Shown here: piece after piece, positions 1 to 8,044 of the stretch
How positions within the stretch are numbered: position 1 is the first letter of the stretch
How the letters are laid out: every line of letters starts with the position of its first letter
Source: Lacimicrobium alkaliphilum
GTDB taxonomy: Bacteria; Pseudomonadota; Gammaproteobacteria; Enterobacterales; Alteromonadaceae
Reading direction: 5' to 3'
DNA length: 64,000 nucleotides
NCBI RefSeq assembly: GCF_002591895.1
Contig: NZ_NISX01000004.1
Location: forward strand, 183,203 to 247,202
The notes under the pieces: model-generated
What the model saw: the letters and a program-made list of their open reading frames with translations, nothing else
The model's database searches: none
Told to the model about the DNA's origin: nothing
Made by a program: the position numbers and the translations under genes

Positions 1-721
1 GAGTAAAGGCTACCATCTGCAGATATAACGCGGCGAAGGTTCCCACCAGCGTAGCGGCACAAAATACCATCCAGGTGCGTTTGGGGTTGTCACTTTTGGG
101 CAGCCAACGCTGACGCATCCCCAACATCAATACAATAATAATAGCCATACCGCCAAGCAGGCGAATCTGACTGGCATTGGCCGCATCGATACCGGTAGAA
201 GTGAGAATATCGCGGCTGATCACTGCGCCCACCGCCTGGCACAGGGCGGCCAGTGCCGCATAGATATAACCGGTGGCTTCAAAGATCTTTGTCTGATCAC
301 GCCGGTTTAACTTAATCACCATATCCACAGACAGGATAACCAGCGCGATACCCAGCCATTGCTGCCAGTTCAGCCATTCGGCTATCCAGGCCATGGCCAG
401 CAGTGCAGTAAAGATTGGCGCCAGGGTTTCCGCCACCAATAACGACTGGCTGTCTCCAATTTTGTTCAGAGACTGAAAAAAACAGGTATCCCCCAGACCT
501 ATGCCGATAACACCGCTTATAAGCAGCCAGAGTATATCCACCTGTGACAACTCGACCTGCATTGGCATGGCCAGGGTCAGAGGCAACAGAATCAGAATAG
601 CCACCAGCCCTTTCCAGAAATTCAGTGCCAGTGGCGAATAACTTGCGCCTAATTGCCTGAACAGTCTGGCCGCTACCGCCCAGCAACAGGCTGTACTTAA
701 TGCCGCGATTTCACCAATCAT
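1..721 (-). CDS. DMT/EamA-family transporter, 3' end outside window
   Basis: The minus-strand frame starting at the ATG at 721 stays open to the window edge, so the C-terminus is missing. The protein begins MIGEIAALSTACCWAVAARL and continues as a run of hydrophobic helices of about 20 residues with short loops, the pattern of EamA drug/metabolite exporters (normally ten helices in two repeats, about 290-300 residues). About 240 residues are present. It would be an inner-membrane exporter of unknown substrate. It is divergent from the permease gene starting near 748, so the short gap between them should hold both start regions. Family assignment is good; substrate is unknown. Confidence 0.8.
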   Translation of the reverse strand, partial: MIGEIAALSTACCWAVAARLFRQLGASYSPLALNFWKGLVAILILLPLTLAMPMQVELSQVDILWLLISGVIGIGLGDTCFFQSLNKIGDSQSLLVAETLAPIFTALLAMAWIAEWLNWQQWLGIALVILSVDMVIKLNRRDQTKIFEATGYIYAALAALCQAVGAVISRDILTSTGIDAANASQIRLLGGMAIIIVLMLGMRQRWLPKSDNPKRTWMVFCAATLVGTFAALYLQMVAFT

Positions 722-747
722 AAGTATCCGGTTAATGAGGTTTAGAT

Positions 748-2049
748 TTGAGCGGGCGGCAGGATAGAGAGGTTTATCAGCCAAATCCAGAAATGAATGG
801 GACAAACTCCCAAAGTGCTGCGGCTAAGACTCTTTTATCTTGCGCTGGATCCTGCACTATGGGGATTAACAATACTTGGGTAGACTGGCAAACTGTCTGT
901 TGCACAAGGCAAGGGGCGCTTAAGGGAGAACAGATTATCAGCCAACAAACACAATCCAGAACATTCGGTGGCCAGCCTTTCGTTATGCTCGTGGTTATCG
1001 TCGCCACGTTATACCTGGCCAGAGGTTTTTTGCTGCCGGTTACCGTATCCCTGATGCTGGCACTGACCCTGTCACCACCGGTCAGCCGGTTGATGAAAAT
1101 CGGCATACCCAAAGTCCTTTCCAGCCTGATTATGCTGTTACTCAGTTGTTCATTGTTACTGGGTGCCGTGTGGTTAATGCTGCCGGCCATAGGCGGCTGG
1201 CTGACCACTGCGCCGGAAAAAATTGAAAGCCTGATGCATCTGGACCAGGAAATGGTCGGAACATTGCAACAGGTGAAGGATTCGGTAGAAAAAACCTCTG
1301 AAAAAGTTTCCGAAGCCGTAGAAGACGTGATCAGCTCTGAACAACAGGCTCCGGTCATGGTGGAGCAGCGAACCTGGCCTGACACTCTGCTCACCAATAT
1401 ACAACAGGGCGCAGGCAGTACCTTGCTGATTCTGGTTCTGACTTTGTTTCTGCTTACTAATGGCGGCGATCTGGTGATGAATATGGTGAAGCTGGCAAAG
1501 GAGCGACAACAACGACGAAGAATTATCAGGCTATTCAGCCGCCTGCGCACTGAAACCGGTTATTATCTGGGCGCGGTCATGTTAATCAACCTCACTCTGG
1601 GAGCGATTTCCAGTGTGCTGCTATGGCTGATTGATTTTCCCATGCCCTGGATCTGGATTGTATTGATAGCGGTACTGCGGCTTATTCCTTATGTAGGCAT
1701 GAGTATTGTCAGTGCGCTGTTGCTACTGATTTCTGTTACCCAGGGTGACCAGCAGCTCTGGCAGATACTCATGGCCCCCGTCGGATTTCTGGTGCTCTCC
1801 ACCCTCTTTGGTTTTATTGTTGACCCGGTAGTACACGGTATCCGCCTGCGAATTAACCCTATCGTGGTGTTTGTTGCAGTGATCTTCTGGGGCTGGCTAT
1901 GGGGCCCGATTGGAGCCATCCTTGGCGTGCCCTTACTGACAGTCATTTTTGTAGTGGCTGACACCCTGGGCTGGAAACAAATAAGCCAGATTATGACGAC
2001 CCGGCTCGGTACTGTCTCCGCATCAGAAAATAGCGATGGAAGACAATGA
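748..2049 (+). CDS. AI-2E/PerM-family permease
   Basis: Inner-membrane protein of the AI-2E transporter (PerM, UPF0118) family. Clear hydrophobic helices begin near residue 75 (VMLVVIVATLYLARGFLLP), a charged extracytoplasmic stretch follows at about 160-210, and the C-terminal half has the family's helices including a VLIAVLRLIPYVGM segment. The first 60 or so residues are Cys-rich and unlike the family, which usually has 10-20 residues before the first helix. The true start is therefore uncertain: in-frame ATGs lie at 748, 793 and 859, and a good AAGGGAG sits near 920 without a standard start codon after it. The stop overlaps the next gene (ATGA at 2046-2049), suggesting translational coupling. 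Confidence 0.8.
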   Translation: MSGRQDREVYQPNPEMNGTNSQSAAAKTLLSCAGSCTMGINNTWVDWQTVCCTRQGALKGEQIISQQTQSRTFGGQPFVMLVVIVATLYLARGFLLPVTVSLMLALTLSPPVSRLMKIGIPKVLSSLIMLLLSCSLLLGAVWLMLPAIGGWLTTAPEKIESLMHLDQEMVGTLQQVKDSVEKTSEKVSEAVEDVISSEQQAPVMVEQRTWPDTLLTNIQQGAGSTLLILVLTLFLLTNGGDLVMNMVKLAKERQQRRRIIRLFSRLRTETGYYLGAVMLINLTLGAISSVLLWLIDFPMPWIWIVLIAVLRLIPYVGMSIVSALLLLISVTQGDQQLWQILMAPVGFLVLSTLFGFIVDPVVHGIRLRINPIVVFVAVIFWGWLWGPIGAILGVPLLTVIFVVADTLGWKQISQIMTTRLGTVSASENSDGRQ

Positions 2050-2729
2050 ATCTGGCAAAGCCTACAACACCACCACTTATAGGAATAACAACGCATTCGG
2101 GGCGTTGGTGCCCCCCCTGGTGGGCGATGGCGTTCGCTATTCGCCGCGCCGGAGGTGAAGCGACGAGGATCAGTACCCGCCATGATGTTGACCTGGACAA
2201 GCTTGACGGACTGCTGATCAGTGGTGGTACCGATCTGTGCCCTGAACTCTACGGGCAGGAGGCTGAACCCGGACAGCAATACGATGTGCCCAGAGACAAT
2301 TTAGAGTATCAGGTACTGGACTTTGTCCTGCAAAAGCAACTACCTGTAATGGGCATTTGTCGGGGTTGCCAACTTATTAATGTGCGGCTGGGAGGAACGC
2401 TGTTCAGGGATATCAAAGATCAGCGCAAGCTGACATCTAACCGCACACTGCTCCATCCGGGTAAAACGCTGTTTATAAAACCGGATAGTATGCTACACCG
2501 CATTGTTGAACATGAACGGTTGCTGATTAACAGTATCCACCATCAGGCGATCAGTGAGGTGGCTGAGAACTTCAGCATCAGTGCTACCGATGCGGATGGC
2601 TTTACCCAGGCCATTGAAAGCAATGCACTTCCTCATGTCCTCGGCGTACAGTGGCACCCTGAATACCTGCCCTATATGATCAATCAGACCAAGTTGTTCA
2701 AATGGCTGGTTCACCAGTCCGGTACATAA
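2046..2729 (+). CDS. gamma-glutamyl-gamma-aminobutyrate hydrolase-like class I amidotransferase (peptidase C26)
   Basis: A 227-residue single-domain class I glutamine-amidotransferase-fold hydrolase. The nucleophile elbow GICRGCQ places the catalytic Cys at residue 105, and QWHPEY supplies His204 and Glu206 of the triad. Early motifs ISGGTDLCPELY and LGGTLFRDI are typical of the PuuD/peptidase C26 group, which hydrolyses gamma-glutamyl amides in the cytoplasm (in PuuD, gamma-glutamyl-GABA in putrescine catabolism). No other putrescine genes are nearby, so the substrate is not established. The start overlaps the upstream permease stop by four bases, so the two are probably co-translated. Confidence 0.85.
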   Translation: MNLAKPTTPPLIGITTHSGRWCPPWWAMAFAIRRAGGEATRISTRHDVDLDKLDGLLISGGTDLCPELYGQEAEPGQQYDVPRDNLEYQVLDFVLQKQLPVMGICRGCQLINVRLGGTLFRDIKDQRKLTSNRTLLHPGKTLFIKPDSMLHRIVEHERLLINSIHHQAISEVAENFSISATDADGFTQAIESNALPHVLGVQWHPEYLPYMINQTKLFKWLVHQSGT

Positions 2730-2742
2730 AGACCTGAGCATA

Positions 2743-3165
2743 ATGATCTCTTATCTGGTGTTGTTTTCTTCGGCCTTCCTCGCTGCCACCTTTTTACCAT
2801 TCTATTCGGAAGTGGTGCTGTTCACCCTGGCCCGTCAGGGCGAACCCGCAGCGCTGCTGATTCTGGTGGCGACACTGGGGAATACCCTCGGTGCGGTGGT
2901 AAACTGGGTGCTGGGTAAATATCTGCTGCACTTTAAGGATCGCCGATGGTTCTACTTTAAAGAATCACAGATTGAGCGGGTACAGAAGTGGTACCAGCGC
3001 TATGGAGTGTGGAGCCTGGCTTTTTCCTGGTTACCGGTCGGCGGAGATGCATTAACCTTTATTGCCGGAGTGATGAAAGTACGCATACTGCCATTTCTTA
3101 TTCTGGTGGGGCTGGGTAAAGGCGTACGATATATTCTGGTATTTTATTTTTCCACCGCCATTTAA
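2743..3165 (+). CDS. YqaA-type small integral membrane protein (DedA/VTT-related)
   Basis: A 140-residue inner-membrane protein starting 13 bases after the amidotransferase gene, probably the third gene of the same operon. It opens with a hydrophobic helix containing FLAATFLPFYSEVVLF, followed by the loop and helix GNTLGAVVNWVLGK and later WYQRYGVWSLAFSWLPVGGDALTFIAGV. These are features of the YqaA branch of the VTT/DedA superfamily (E. coli YqaA is of similar size). DedA relatives act in membrane-lipid or proton-motive-force homeostasis; the role of YqaA itself is not defined. Family call is good, function open. Confidence 0.8.
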   Translation: MISYLVLFSSAFLAATFLPFYSEVVLFTLARQGEPAALLILVATLGNTLGAVVNWVLGKYLLHFKDRRWFYFKESQIERVQKWYQRYGVWSLAFSWLPVGGDALTFIAGVMKVRILPFLILVGLGKGVRYILVFYFSTAI

Positions 3166-3384
3166 ATCACACTCTGGTTACTCATCAGCATATTCGGAAA
3201 TACGCTTTTTAGCGATACAATCAAGCGCAAAGTCAGGTTTCCTCTTACAAACAAAATATGTTTCGTTGAATCCCTGTCGTCTTCGCTAAAAATTCACTAT
3301 ACTGTCACACTCAAAAATCAGACGCACTGTTAATATAACCGTGCTGAATACACTCACAGCATTCAGTTTAGAAAGGATTTAAAC
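3166..3384 (+). promoter_or_regulatory. upstream region of the 55-aa protein with possible -10 box
   Basis: This AT-rich gap contains CTATACT at 3297-3303, a good -10 element, especially for a sigma-S type promoter (C before TATACT). No convincing -35 lies 16-18 bases upstream. It sits about 80 bases ahead of the small gene's ATG. The call rests on the -10 match only. Confidence 0.3.
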
Positions 3385-3552
3385 ATGATTTTGCTTACAT
3401 TACTTTTCGCTGCCATTCTCGTTTTATTGCTGTACTCCCTTGCACAGGACAAGGGTAAAAATACAAAACATTTCCGCAATAGACGCGAGGCTTCAGTACG
3501 ACCTTTACAATTGCGTAAGAAGCCTCTCAGAACTGGCGAATCTCTGTACTAG
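3385..3552 (+). CDS. 55-residue single-pass membrane protein, unknown
   Basis: A small gene: ATG at 3385 preceded by GAAAGGA at 3371-3377 (good ribosome-binding site), stop TAG at 3550-3552. The product begins MILLTLLFAAILVLLLYSLA, one strong membrane helix. A basic, Arg/Lys-rich cytoplasmic tail of about 35 residues follows, which suggests an N-out/C-in anchor. A strong terminator follows about 50 bases later, so it forms its own transcription unit. I do not recognise a family. The RBS, helix, isolated position and terminator make it more than a chance frame. Confidence 0.6.
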   Translation: MILLTLLFAAILVLLLYSLAQDKGKNTKHFRNRREASVRPLQLRKKPLRTGESLY

Positions 3553-3599
3553 ACGATCCGTTGCTCAGAGTGAGTATTGACTCAGAGTAAAAGGATATT

Positions 3600-3620
3600 A
3601 GCCCCGTTACGGGGCTTTTT
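3600..3620 (+). terminator. Rho-independent terminator
   Basis: AGCCCCG / CGGGGCT stem of seven base pairs with a TTA loop, followed by TTTTT. It closes the 55-residue protein's transcription unit ahead of the Nramp-type gene. Confidence 0.85.
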
Positions 3621-3694
3621 ACTTTCTACCATCCCTTATTTCACACACCGGTGTTATCCTGCTCTCCTGTTTGAGTAGATTCGGATGCTTTTTC

Positions 3695-4891
3695 ATGCGC
3701 TTAGGACCAGGACTGCTTGTAACCGCCGCCTTTATCGGACCCGGTACTATTACCACAGCCAGTATGGCCGGAGCCAACTTTGGCTTCACTCTGCTGTGGA
3801 CGCTGCTATTTTCCGTGATCGCCACCATGGTGTTGCAGGGCATGGCTGCCCGACTTGGTCTGGCAACAGGCCTGGGCCTGGCCGAGTCGCTGCGAAAAAC
3901 ACTCAATTCAGGATGGCAGAAGTACCTGTGCATGGCACTGGTGATCAGTGCGATCGGTATAGGCAGTGCAGCCTATGAAGCCGGCAACCTGACCGGTGCG
4001 GCCATGGGTATTCAGGCGCTACTCGGCGCACAAATCAGCACCTGGAGCACCCTGTTAACCCTCATTGCAGGGCTGCTGTTATTCAGTGGTCATTACCAGG
4101 TACTGGAAAAAAGTCTTATCGCTCTGGTGTTGCTGATGTCACTGGTATTTATCACCACCATGATCATTGCCCGGCCCGATATCCCCGCGCTGCTCAGTGG
4201 TTTGCTGATCCCCAGCTTCCCGGCTGGCTCGGTCACAACCGTACTGGCTCTGATCGGCACCACCATTGTGCCTTATAACCTGTTTTTACATTCCAGCGTC
4301 CTGGCCAGGCAGCATAAAGCATCAACAGATATGGGTGAAACCATCCGCCAGAGCCGATGGGATACGGGCCTTTCTATAGGACTCGGCGGGTTGATCACCC
4401 TTGCCATCGTCTCAACTGCCAGTGCCGCGTTTTTTGGCCAGCTTGCCGGTGACATCAACGCGGCGCAGATGGCTCTGCAACTGGAGCCTCTGCTGGGTAA
4501 TCTTGCCCACTACTTTTTCGCTATCGGCCTGTTCGCTGCCGGACTGACCAGTGCTATCACCGCGCCACTGGCTGGTGCTTTCGCCGTTTGTGGAATGATG
4601 GGCTGGTCTACGGATCTGGCCAGTAATAAATTTAAGACAGTGTGGGCTGTCATTCTGTTGTGCGGTGCTATTGGCGCGGCACTAAAACTCAGTCCTGTTG
4701 CCCTGATTATTTTCGCTCAGGCTGCCAATGGCATTTTATTGCCCATAATTGCCATTTACCTGCTGTGGCTGATGAACCAGAAAAAGGTTCTGGCAGAACA
4801 CAGAAATGGCTGGTTCTCGAATCTGCTGGCCGGGCTGATTATCCTGCTATTGCTGGGGTTGAGCAGTTATAAGCTGTGGTCACTGGTTTAG
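3695..4891 (+). CDS. Nramp-family transporter with non-canonical metal-site motifs
   Basis: About 398 residues with eleven or so membrane helices of the Nramp/MntH fold. The ATG at 3695 is preferred over a TTG at 3671 because the protein then begins just before helix 1 and a weak CGGA lies upstream. Canonical Nramp transporters bind Mn/Fe with Asp and Asn of DPGN in helix 1 and Met of MPH in helix 6. Here helix 1 reads GPGT (residues 15-18) and helix 6 reads VPYN (192-195), so three metal ligands are replaced. The fold assignment is firm, but transport of Mn/Fe should not be assumed. It may belong to the divergent Nramp-related group with different substrates. No Mn-responsive operator was recognised. 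Confidence 0.8.
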   Translation: MRLGPGLLVTAAFIGPGTITTASMAGANFGFTLLWTLLFSVIATMVLQGMAARLGLATGLGLAESLRKTLNSGWQKYLCMALVISAIGIGSAAYEAGNLTGAAMGIQALLGAQISTWSTLLTLIAGLLLFSGHYQVLEKSLIALVLLMSLVFITTMIIARPDIPALLSGLLIPSFPAGSVTTVLALIGTTIVPYNLFLHSSVLARQHKASTDMGETIRQSRWDTGLSIGLGGLITLAIVSTASAAFFGQLAGDINAAQMALQLEPLLGNLAHYFFAIGLFAAGLTSAITAPLAGAFAVCGMMGWSTDLASNKFKTVWAVILLCGAIGAALKLSPVALIIFAQAANGILLPIIAIYLLWLMNQKKVLAEHRNGWFSNLLAGLIILLLLGLSSYKLWSLV

Positions 4892-4912
4892 ATAAAAAAG
4901 CCGCGAAAAAAT

Positions 4913-5040
4913 TTTCACCGCAAAGTCACGGAGAACGCAGAGATGTGGAGATCGCAGAGAGGTAAAATTGATGTAGGGCCGAATTTATTCGGCCTGCATG
5001 GTCAGGTTGGCAGTATCAGGCGAATAAATTCGCCCCTACA
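4913..5040. repeat. dispersed palindromic intergenic repeat (GCCGAATTTATTCGGC type)
   Basis: Non-coding DNA between the Nramp and proB stop codons. It starts with a TTCACCGCAAAGTC-type stretch that recurs near 12339 and 63964. It then has the palindrome GGCCGAATTTATTCGGCC (4978-4995), a spacer GCATGGTCAGGTTGGCAG, and the palindrome GGCGAATAAATTCGCC. A diverged copy lies in opposite orientation at about 12420-12485. Two inverted palindromes around a conserved spacer resemble a BIME-like REP element distinct from the GTAGGTCGG family found later in the window. Confidence 0.6.
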
Positions 5041-5059
5041 AGGCGCGACGATATACGTC

Positions 5060-6181
5060 TTAAAACAACACCAGATCATCCCGGTGCATGGCAACGGAAT
5101 AACTGCAGTAACCCAGTTGCTGCTCAATTTGCTGACGGTTTAAACCTGCTATCTCAGTCAGGGTTCGCGCATCATACTGACACAACCCAATGGCCACAGG
5201 CTCATGCTGAAAAATAACTTCTACCGCTTCACCGGCATTAAAGCCCCCTTCCACCTTTGTAATTCCCACCGGCAGCAAAGAGGCGCCCCTGTTCGCAATA
5301 GCTTCTGCGGCCCCGTGATCAATAAACACCCACCCTTTGGCACGTAAACTGTGCATTAACCAGTTCTTTTTGGCTTTGCCTCTGGATAGCGGCGGCACAA
5401 ATAATGTTCCGGGCACCACACCACGGGCCAGTTGTGTAAAGGTGTGAGACTTAAAGCCATTGGCAATAATGGTCTGGATGCCATTGTGAGATGCTTTTCT
5501 GGCAGCCTGCAATTTCGTCTGCATGCCCCCGGTACCCACCTTGCTGCCCGCGCCGCCCGCCAGCGCCATTATCTGCGGGTCAATCTTTTCTACTCGCCTG
5601 AGCAGCTGTGCATCAGCATCTGACCGTGGATCGCTATTATACAACCCGTCAACGTCAGTACAGATAAGCAGGGTGTCGGCTTCAGCCACCAGAGCCACAA
5701 GAGCAGCAAGGTTGTCATTATCACCAAATTTGAGTTCATCGGTGGCGACCGAATCATTCTCATTGATCACAGGTAGCATGCCATGAGCCAATAGCTCTCT
5801 GATGGTGCCTTTAATATTCAGATAATGATCGCGATTACGAATATCACCATGGGTCAGCAGAATCTGTGCAGTGGGTGAATCAAATAATCTCGCCCAGTTG
5901 GCCATCATCCGGGTTTGGCCCACAGCAGCCATGGCCTGTTTTTCTGACAGGGTGGGAGAATGGCTAAGCGTAAACGCATTCTTACCGGCCGCCACGGCAC
6001 CCGATGAAACCAGAATAACCTCTTTTCCCGCCGAACGGCTTTCGTTAACAAACTGAGCCAGAGCCAGCAAAGACGCGGTTTTGCACCCATCACCATGGGG
6101 CGATATCAGTGCGCTGCCTACTTTGATGACTGCCCGTTGCCAGGAAAAACTGATAGGGTTATTAGAGCCTTGTTGCCGCAT
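5060..6181 (-). CDS. proB: glutamate 5-kinase
   Basis: A 373-residue protein matching the usual length of glutamate 5-kinase (gamma-glutamyl kinase), which phosphorylates L-glutamate as the first step of proline synthesis in the cytoplasm. The N-terminal amino-acid-kinase domain starts VIKVGSALISPHGDG, with LVSSGAVAAG (about residue 60), NENDSV (about 140), FGDNDNLAALVA and CTDVDGLYNSDPR downstream. Residues from about 280 form the C-terminal PUA domain. The partner proA is not adjacent in this window, unlike the common proBA operon. Product inhibition by proline is a family property. Confidence 0.92.
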   Translation of the reverse strand: MRQQGSNNPISFSWQRAVIKVGSALISPHGDGCKTASLLALAQFVNESRSAGKEVILVSSGAVAAGKNAFTLSHSPTLSEKQAMAAVGQTRMMANWARLFDSPTAQILLTHGDIRNRDHYLNIKGTIRELLAHGMLPVINENDSVATDELKFGDNDNLAALVALVAEADTLLICTDVDGLYNSDPRSDADAQLLRRVEKIDPQIMALAGGAGSKVGTGGMQTKLQAARKASHNGIQTIIANGFKSHTFTQLARGVVPGTLFVPPLSRGKAKKNWLMHSLRAKGWVFIDHGAAEAIANRGASLLPVGITKVEGGFNAGEAVEVIFQHEPVAIGLCQYDARTLTEIAGLNRQQIEQQLGYCSYSVAMHRDDLVLF

Positions 6182-6255
6182 TCTGAAATCTGATTTTGAG
6201 AAACCCTTAAGGTGGGCATAAAATACGTCGCTTATTCGGTTTAAGGCAAGAAAAA

Positions 6256-7134
6256 ATGCGTAAGATGATCACCGGTTCCATTGCCTTTCTGGCATACGTG
6301 CTCAATACAGTGTTTTGGTGTACTCCGATTTTCACCCTGTCACTGCTAAAACTGATTCCTGTTGCCAGCTGGCGCGCCCGGATTGGACAAATACTGGATT
6401 TTTGTGCCAGGCAATGGGTCAAGCTGAATAACCTTAATCAGAACCTGACTGCATCTATAAACTGGGATGTTCAGGGGCTGAGCGGGCTGAAAAAGAAAGA
6501 ATGGTATCTGGTGATCGCAAACCACCAGTCCTGGGTGGATATTCTGGTATTGCAGCGGGTTTTTAGCGGACGGATTCCGTTCCTGAAGTTTTTTCTGAAA
6601 AAAGAGTTGATTTGGGTGCCTTTACTGGGTCTGGCCTGGTGGGCATTGGATTTTCCTTTTATGCAGCGTTTTAAAAAGTCATATCTGGCCAAAAACCCTC
6701 ACCTTAAAGGCAAGGATCTGGAGACCACCCGCAGAGCCTGTGAAAAATTCAAATACAAGCCGGTCAGCGTGATGAACTTTGTGGAAGGCACCCGCTGGAC
6801 ACCAGAGAAGCATCAACGCCAGAAGAGCCCTTTTCGTCATTTACTGAAACCTAAGGCCGGCGGGATTGCCTTTGTACTCTCAGCCATGGGCGACAAACTG
6901 CACAAATTGGTAGATGTGACCATTCACTATCCTCAGGGGGCCCCAAGCTTTTGGGACTTTGTCTGTGGTAGTGTCAACCAAATCCAGGTACGGGTCGATA
7001 TCACGCCACTGGAGAATATCGCGCCGCGGGACTATTTTAACGAACCGGCCGAGCGGTTCAGGTTTCAGGGATGGCTGAATCAGCGCTGGCAACACAAAGA
7101 CAATGTCATCGAACAATTAAAAAAAGAGCTGTAA
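6256..7134 (+). CDS. YihG-type lysophospholipid/1-acyl-glycerol acyltransferase
   Basis: A 292-residue LPLAT/PlsC-superfamily acyltransferase. An N-terminal hydrophobic helix anchors it to the inner membrane. The catalytic HX4D motif is NHQSWVD (His90, Asp95), and the acceptor-binding motif is FVEGTRWT (about residues 175-182), followed by KPKAGGIAFV. This arrangement is typical of the YihG/YihG-like group, which transfers acyl chains to lysophospholipids or related acceptors. A close paralogue starts four bases after its stop codon. Substrate is inferred only at family level. Confidence 0.87.
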   Translation: MRKMITGSIAFLAYVLNTVFWCTPIFTLSLLKLIPVASWRARIGQILDFCARQWVKLNNLNQNLTASINWDVQGLSGLKKKEWYLVIANHQSWVDILVLQRVFSGRIPFLKFFLKKELIWVPLLGLAWWALDFPFMQRFKKSYLAKNPHLKGKDLETTRRACEKFKYKPVSVMNFVEGTRWTPEKHQRQKSPFRHLLKPKAGGIAFVLSAMGDKLHKLVDVTIHYPQGAPSFWDFVCGSVNQIQVRVDITPLENIAPRDYFNEPAERFRFQGWLNQRWQHKDNVIEQLKKEL

Positions 7135-7138
7135 TCAC

Positions 7139-8044
7139 ATGTTGAGTTTTCTGCCGGGTTTCGTCCTTCTGCCGATTCATTTTTTGCTTCAGTGTTTTAA
7201 CCTGGCTTTCTGGGGAACGCTCATCGTATTGATGGGGCTGATAAAGTTAATTTTGCCAGTGCCGCCGCTGACGAAGCTTCTGAACCGGTTGCTGAACAAT
7301 TGCATGGCCGGGTTTGCCCTTTGCAGCGTCAGTCTGATCAACCTGTTTAATAAGGTAGAATGGCAGATACATACGCAGGGCCAGCTTAATGCAAAAGGCT
7401 GGTACCTGATGATGGCCAACCATATCAGTTGGCTTGATATTGTTGTACTGATGCATTTCGCCACCGGTCGCATTCCGGCCACTAAGTTTTTTATTAAACG
7501 GGAATTACTGTGGGTGCCCTTTATCGGCCTCGGCGCCTGGGCCTTAGATATGCCTTTTATGCGCCGCTACAGCCAACAATTTGTCGCCCGACACCCTCAC
7601 CTTAAAGGCAAAGATATTGAAGCCACACGCAAGTCCTGCCAAAAGTTTCAGCAATTACCCACTACAATGGTAAATTTTGTTGAAGGAACCCGCTTTACAG
7701 AGCAGAAACATAACGCCAAACGCAGCCCGTACCGGCATCTTCTTCCGCCCAAAGCGGGTGGGGTTGCCTTTACGCTCGCTACCATGGACAACCTGCTCAG
7801 CCATATTATTGATGTTACGCTGGTGTACCCGGATAATAATGGCCATGTCATGATGGACTTGCTCTGTGGCCGGCTGAAAAAAGTGATCATTGAGGTTCAG
7901 GTACTACCGGTAAATACTGATATGATTGGTGATTATCAGAATGATGCAGTATTCAGAGCTTCTTTTCAGCAGTGGATAAACCGGTACTGGCATCGCAAAG
8001 ATCAACGCATACAAGAGTTAACGGGTAACGAATGGAACAACTGA
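7139..8044 (+). CDS. second YihG-type acyltransferase, tandem paralogue
   Basis: A 301-residue paralogue of the preceding gene with the same order of motifs: N-terminal hydrophobic segment, NHISWLD (His95, Asp100), KRELLWVPFIGLGAWALDMPF, then FVEGTRFT and PPKAGGVAFT. Shared phrases such as RHPHLKGKD next to NPHLKGKD in the first copy show tandem duplication followed by divergence. It probably acylates lysophospholipids at the inner membrane. Its 3' end overlaps the MscS gene by 13 bases, tying the three genes into one operon. Confidence 0.87.
   Translation: MLSFLPGFVLLPIHFLLQCFNLAFWGTLIVLMGLIKLILPVPPLTKLLNRLLNNCMAGFALCSVSLINLFNKVEWQIHTQGQLNAKGWYLMMANHISWLDIVVLMHFATGRIPATKFFIKRELLWVPFIGLGAWALDMPFMRRYSQQFVARHPHLKGKDIEATRKSCQKFQQLPTTMVNFVEGTRFTEQKHNAKRSPYRHLLPPKAGGVAFTLATMDNLLSHIIDVTLVYPDNNGHVMMDLLCGRLKKVIIEVQVLPVNTDMIGDYQNDAVFRASFQQWINRYWHRKDQRIQELTGNEWNN

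Noticed and set aside
312..686. 124-codon minus-strand frame
   Set aside because: It is an out-of-frame shadow of the DMT-family transporter gene that starts at 721.
777..1550. 257-codon minus-strand open frame
   Set aside because: It lies wholly antisense to the AI-2E permease and its product is low-complexity Ser/Thr/Cys/Ile-rich text with no domain; the plus-strand frame shows clear membrane helices.
3695..4891. annotation as Mn transporter mntH
   Set aside because: The key metal ligands of helices 1 and 6 are replaced, so only family-level naming is justified.
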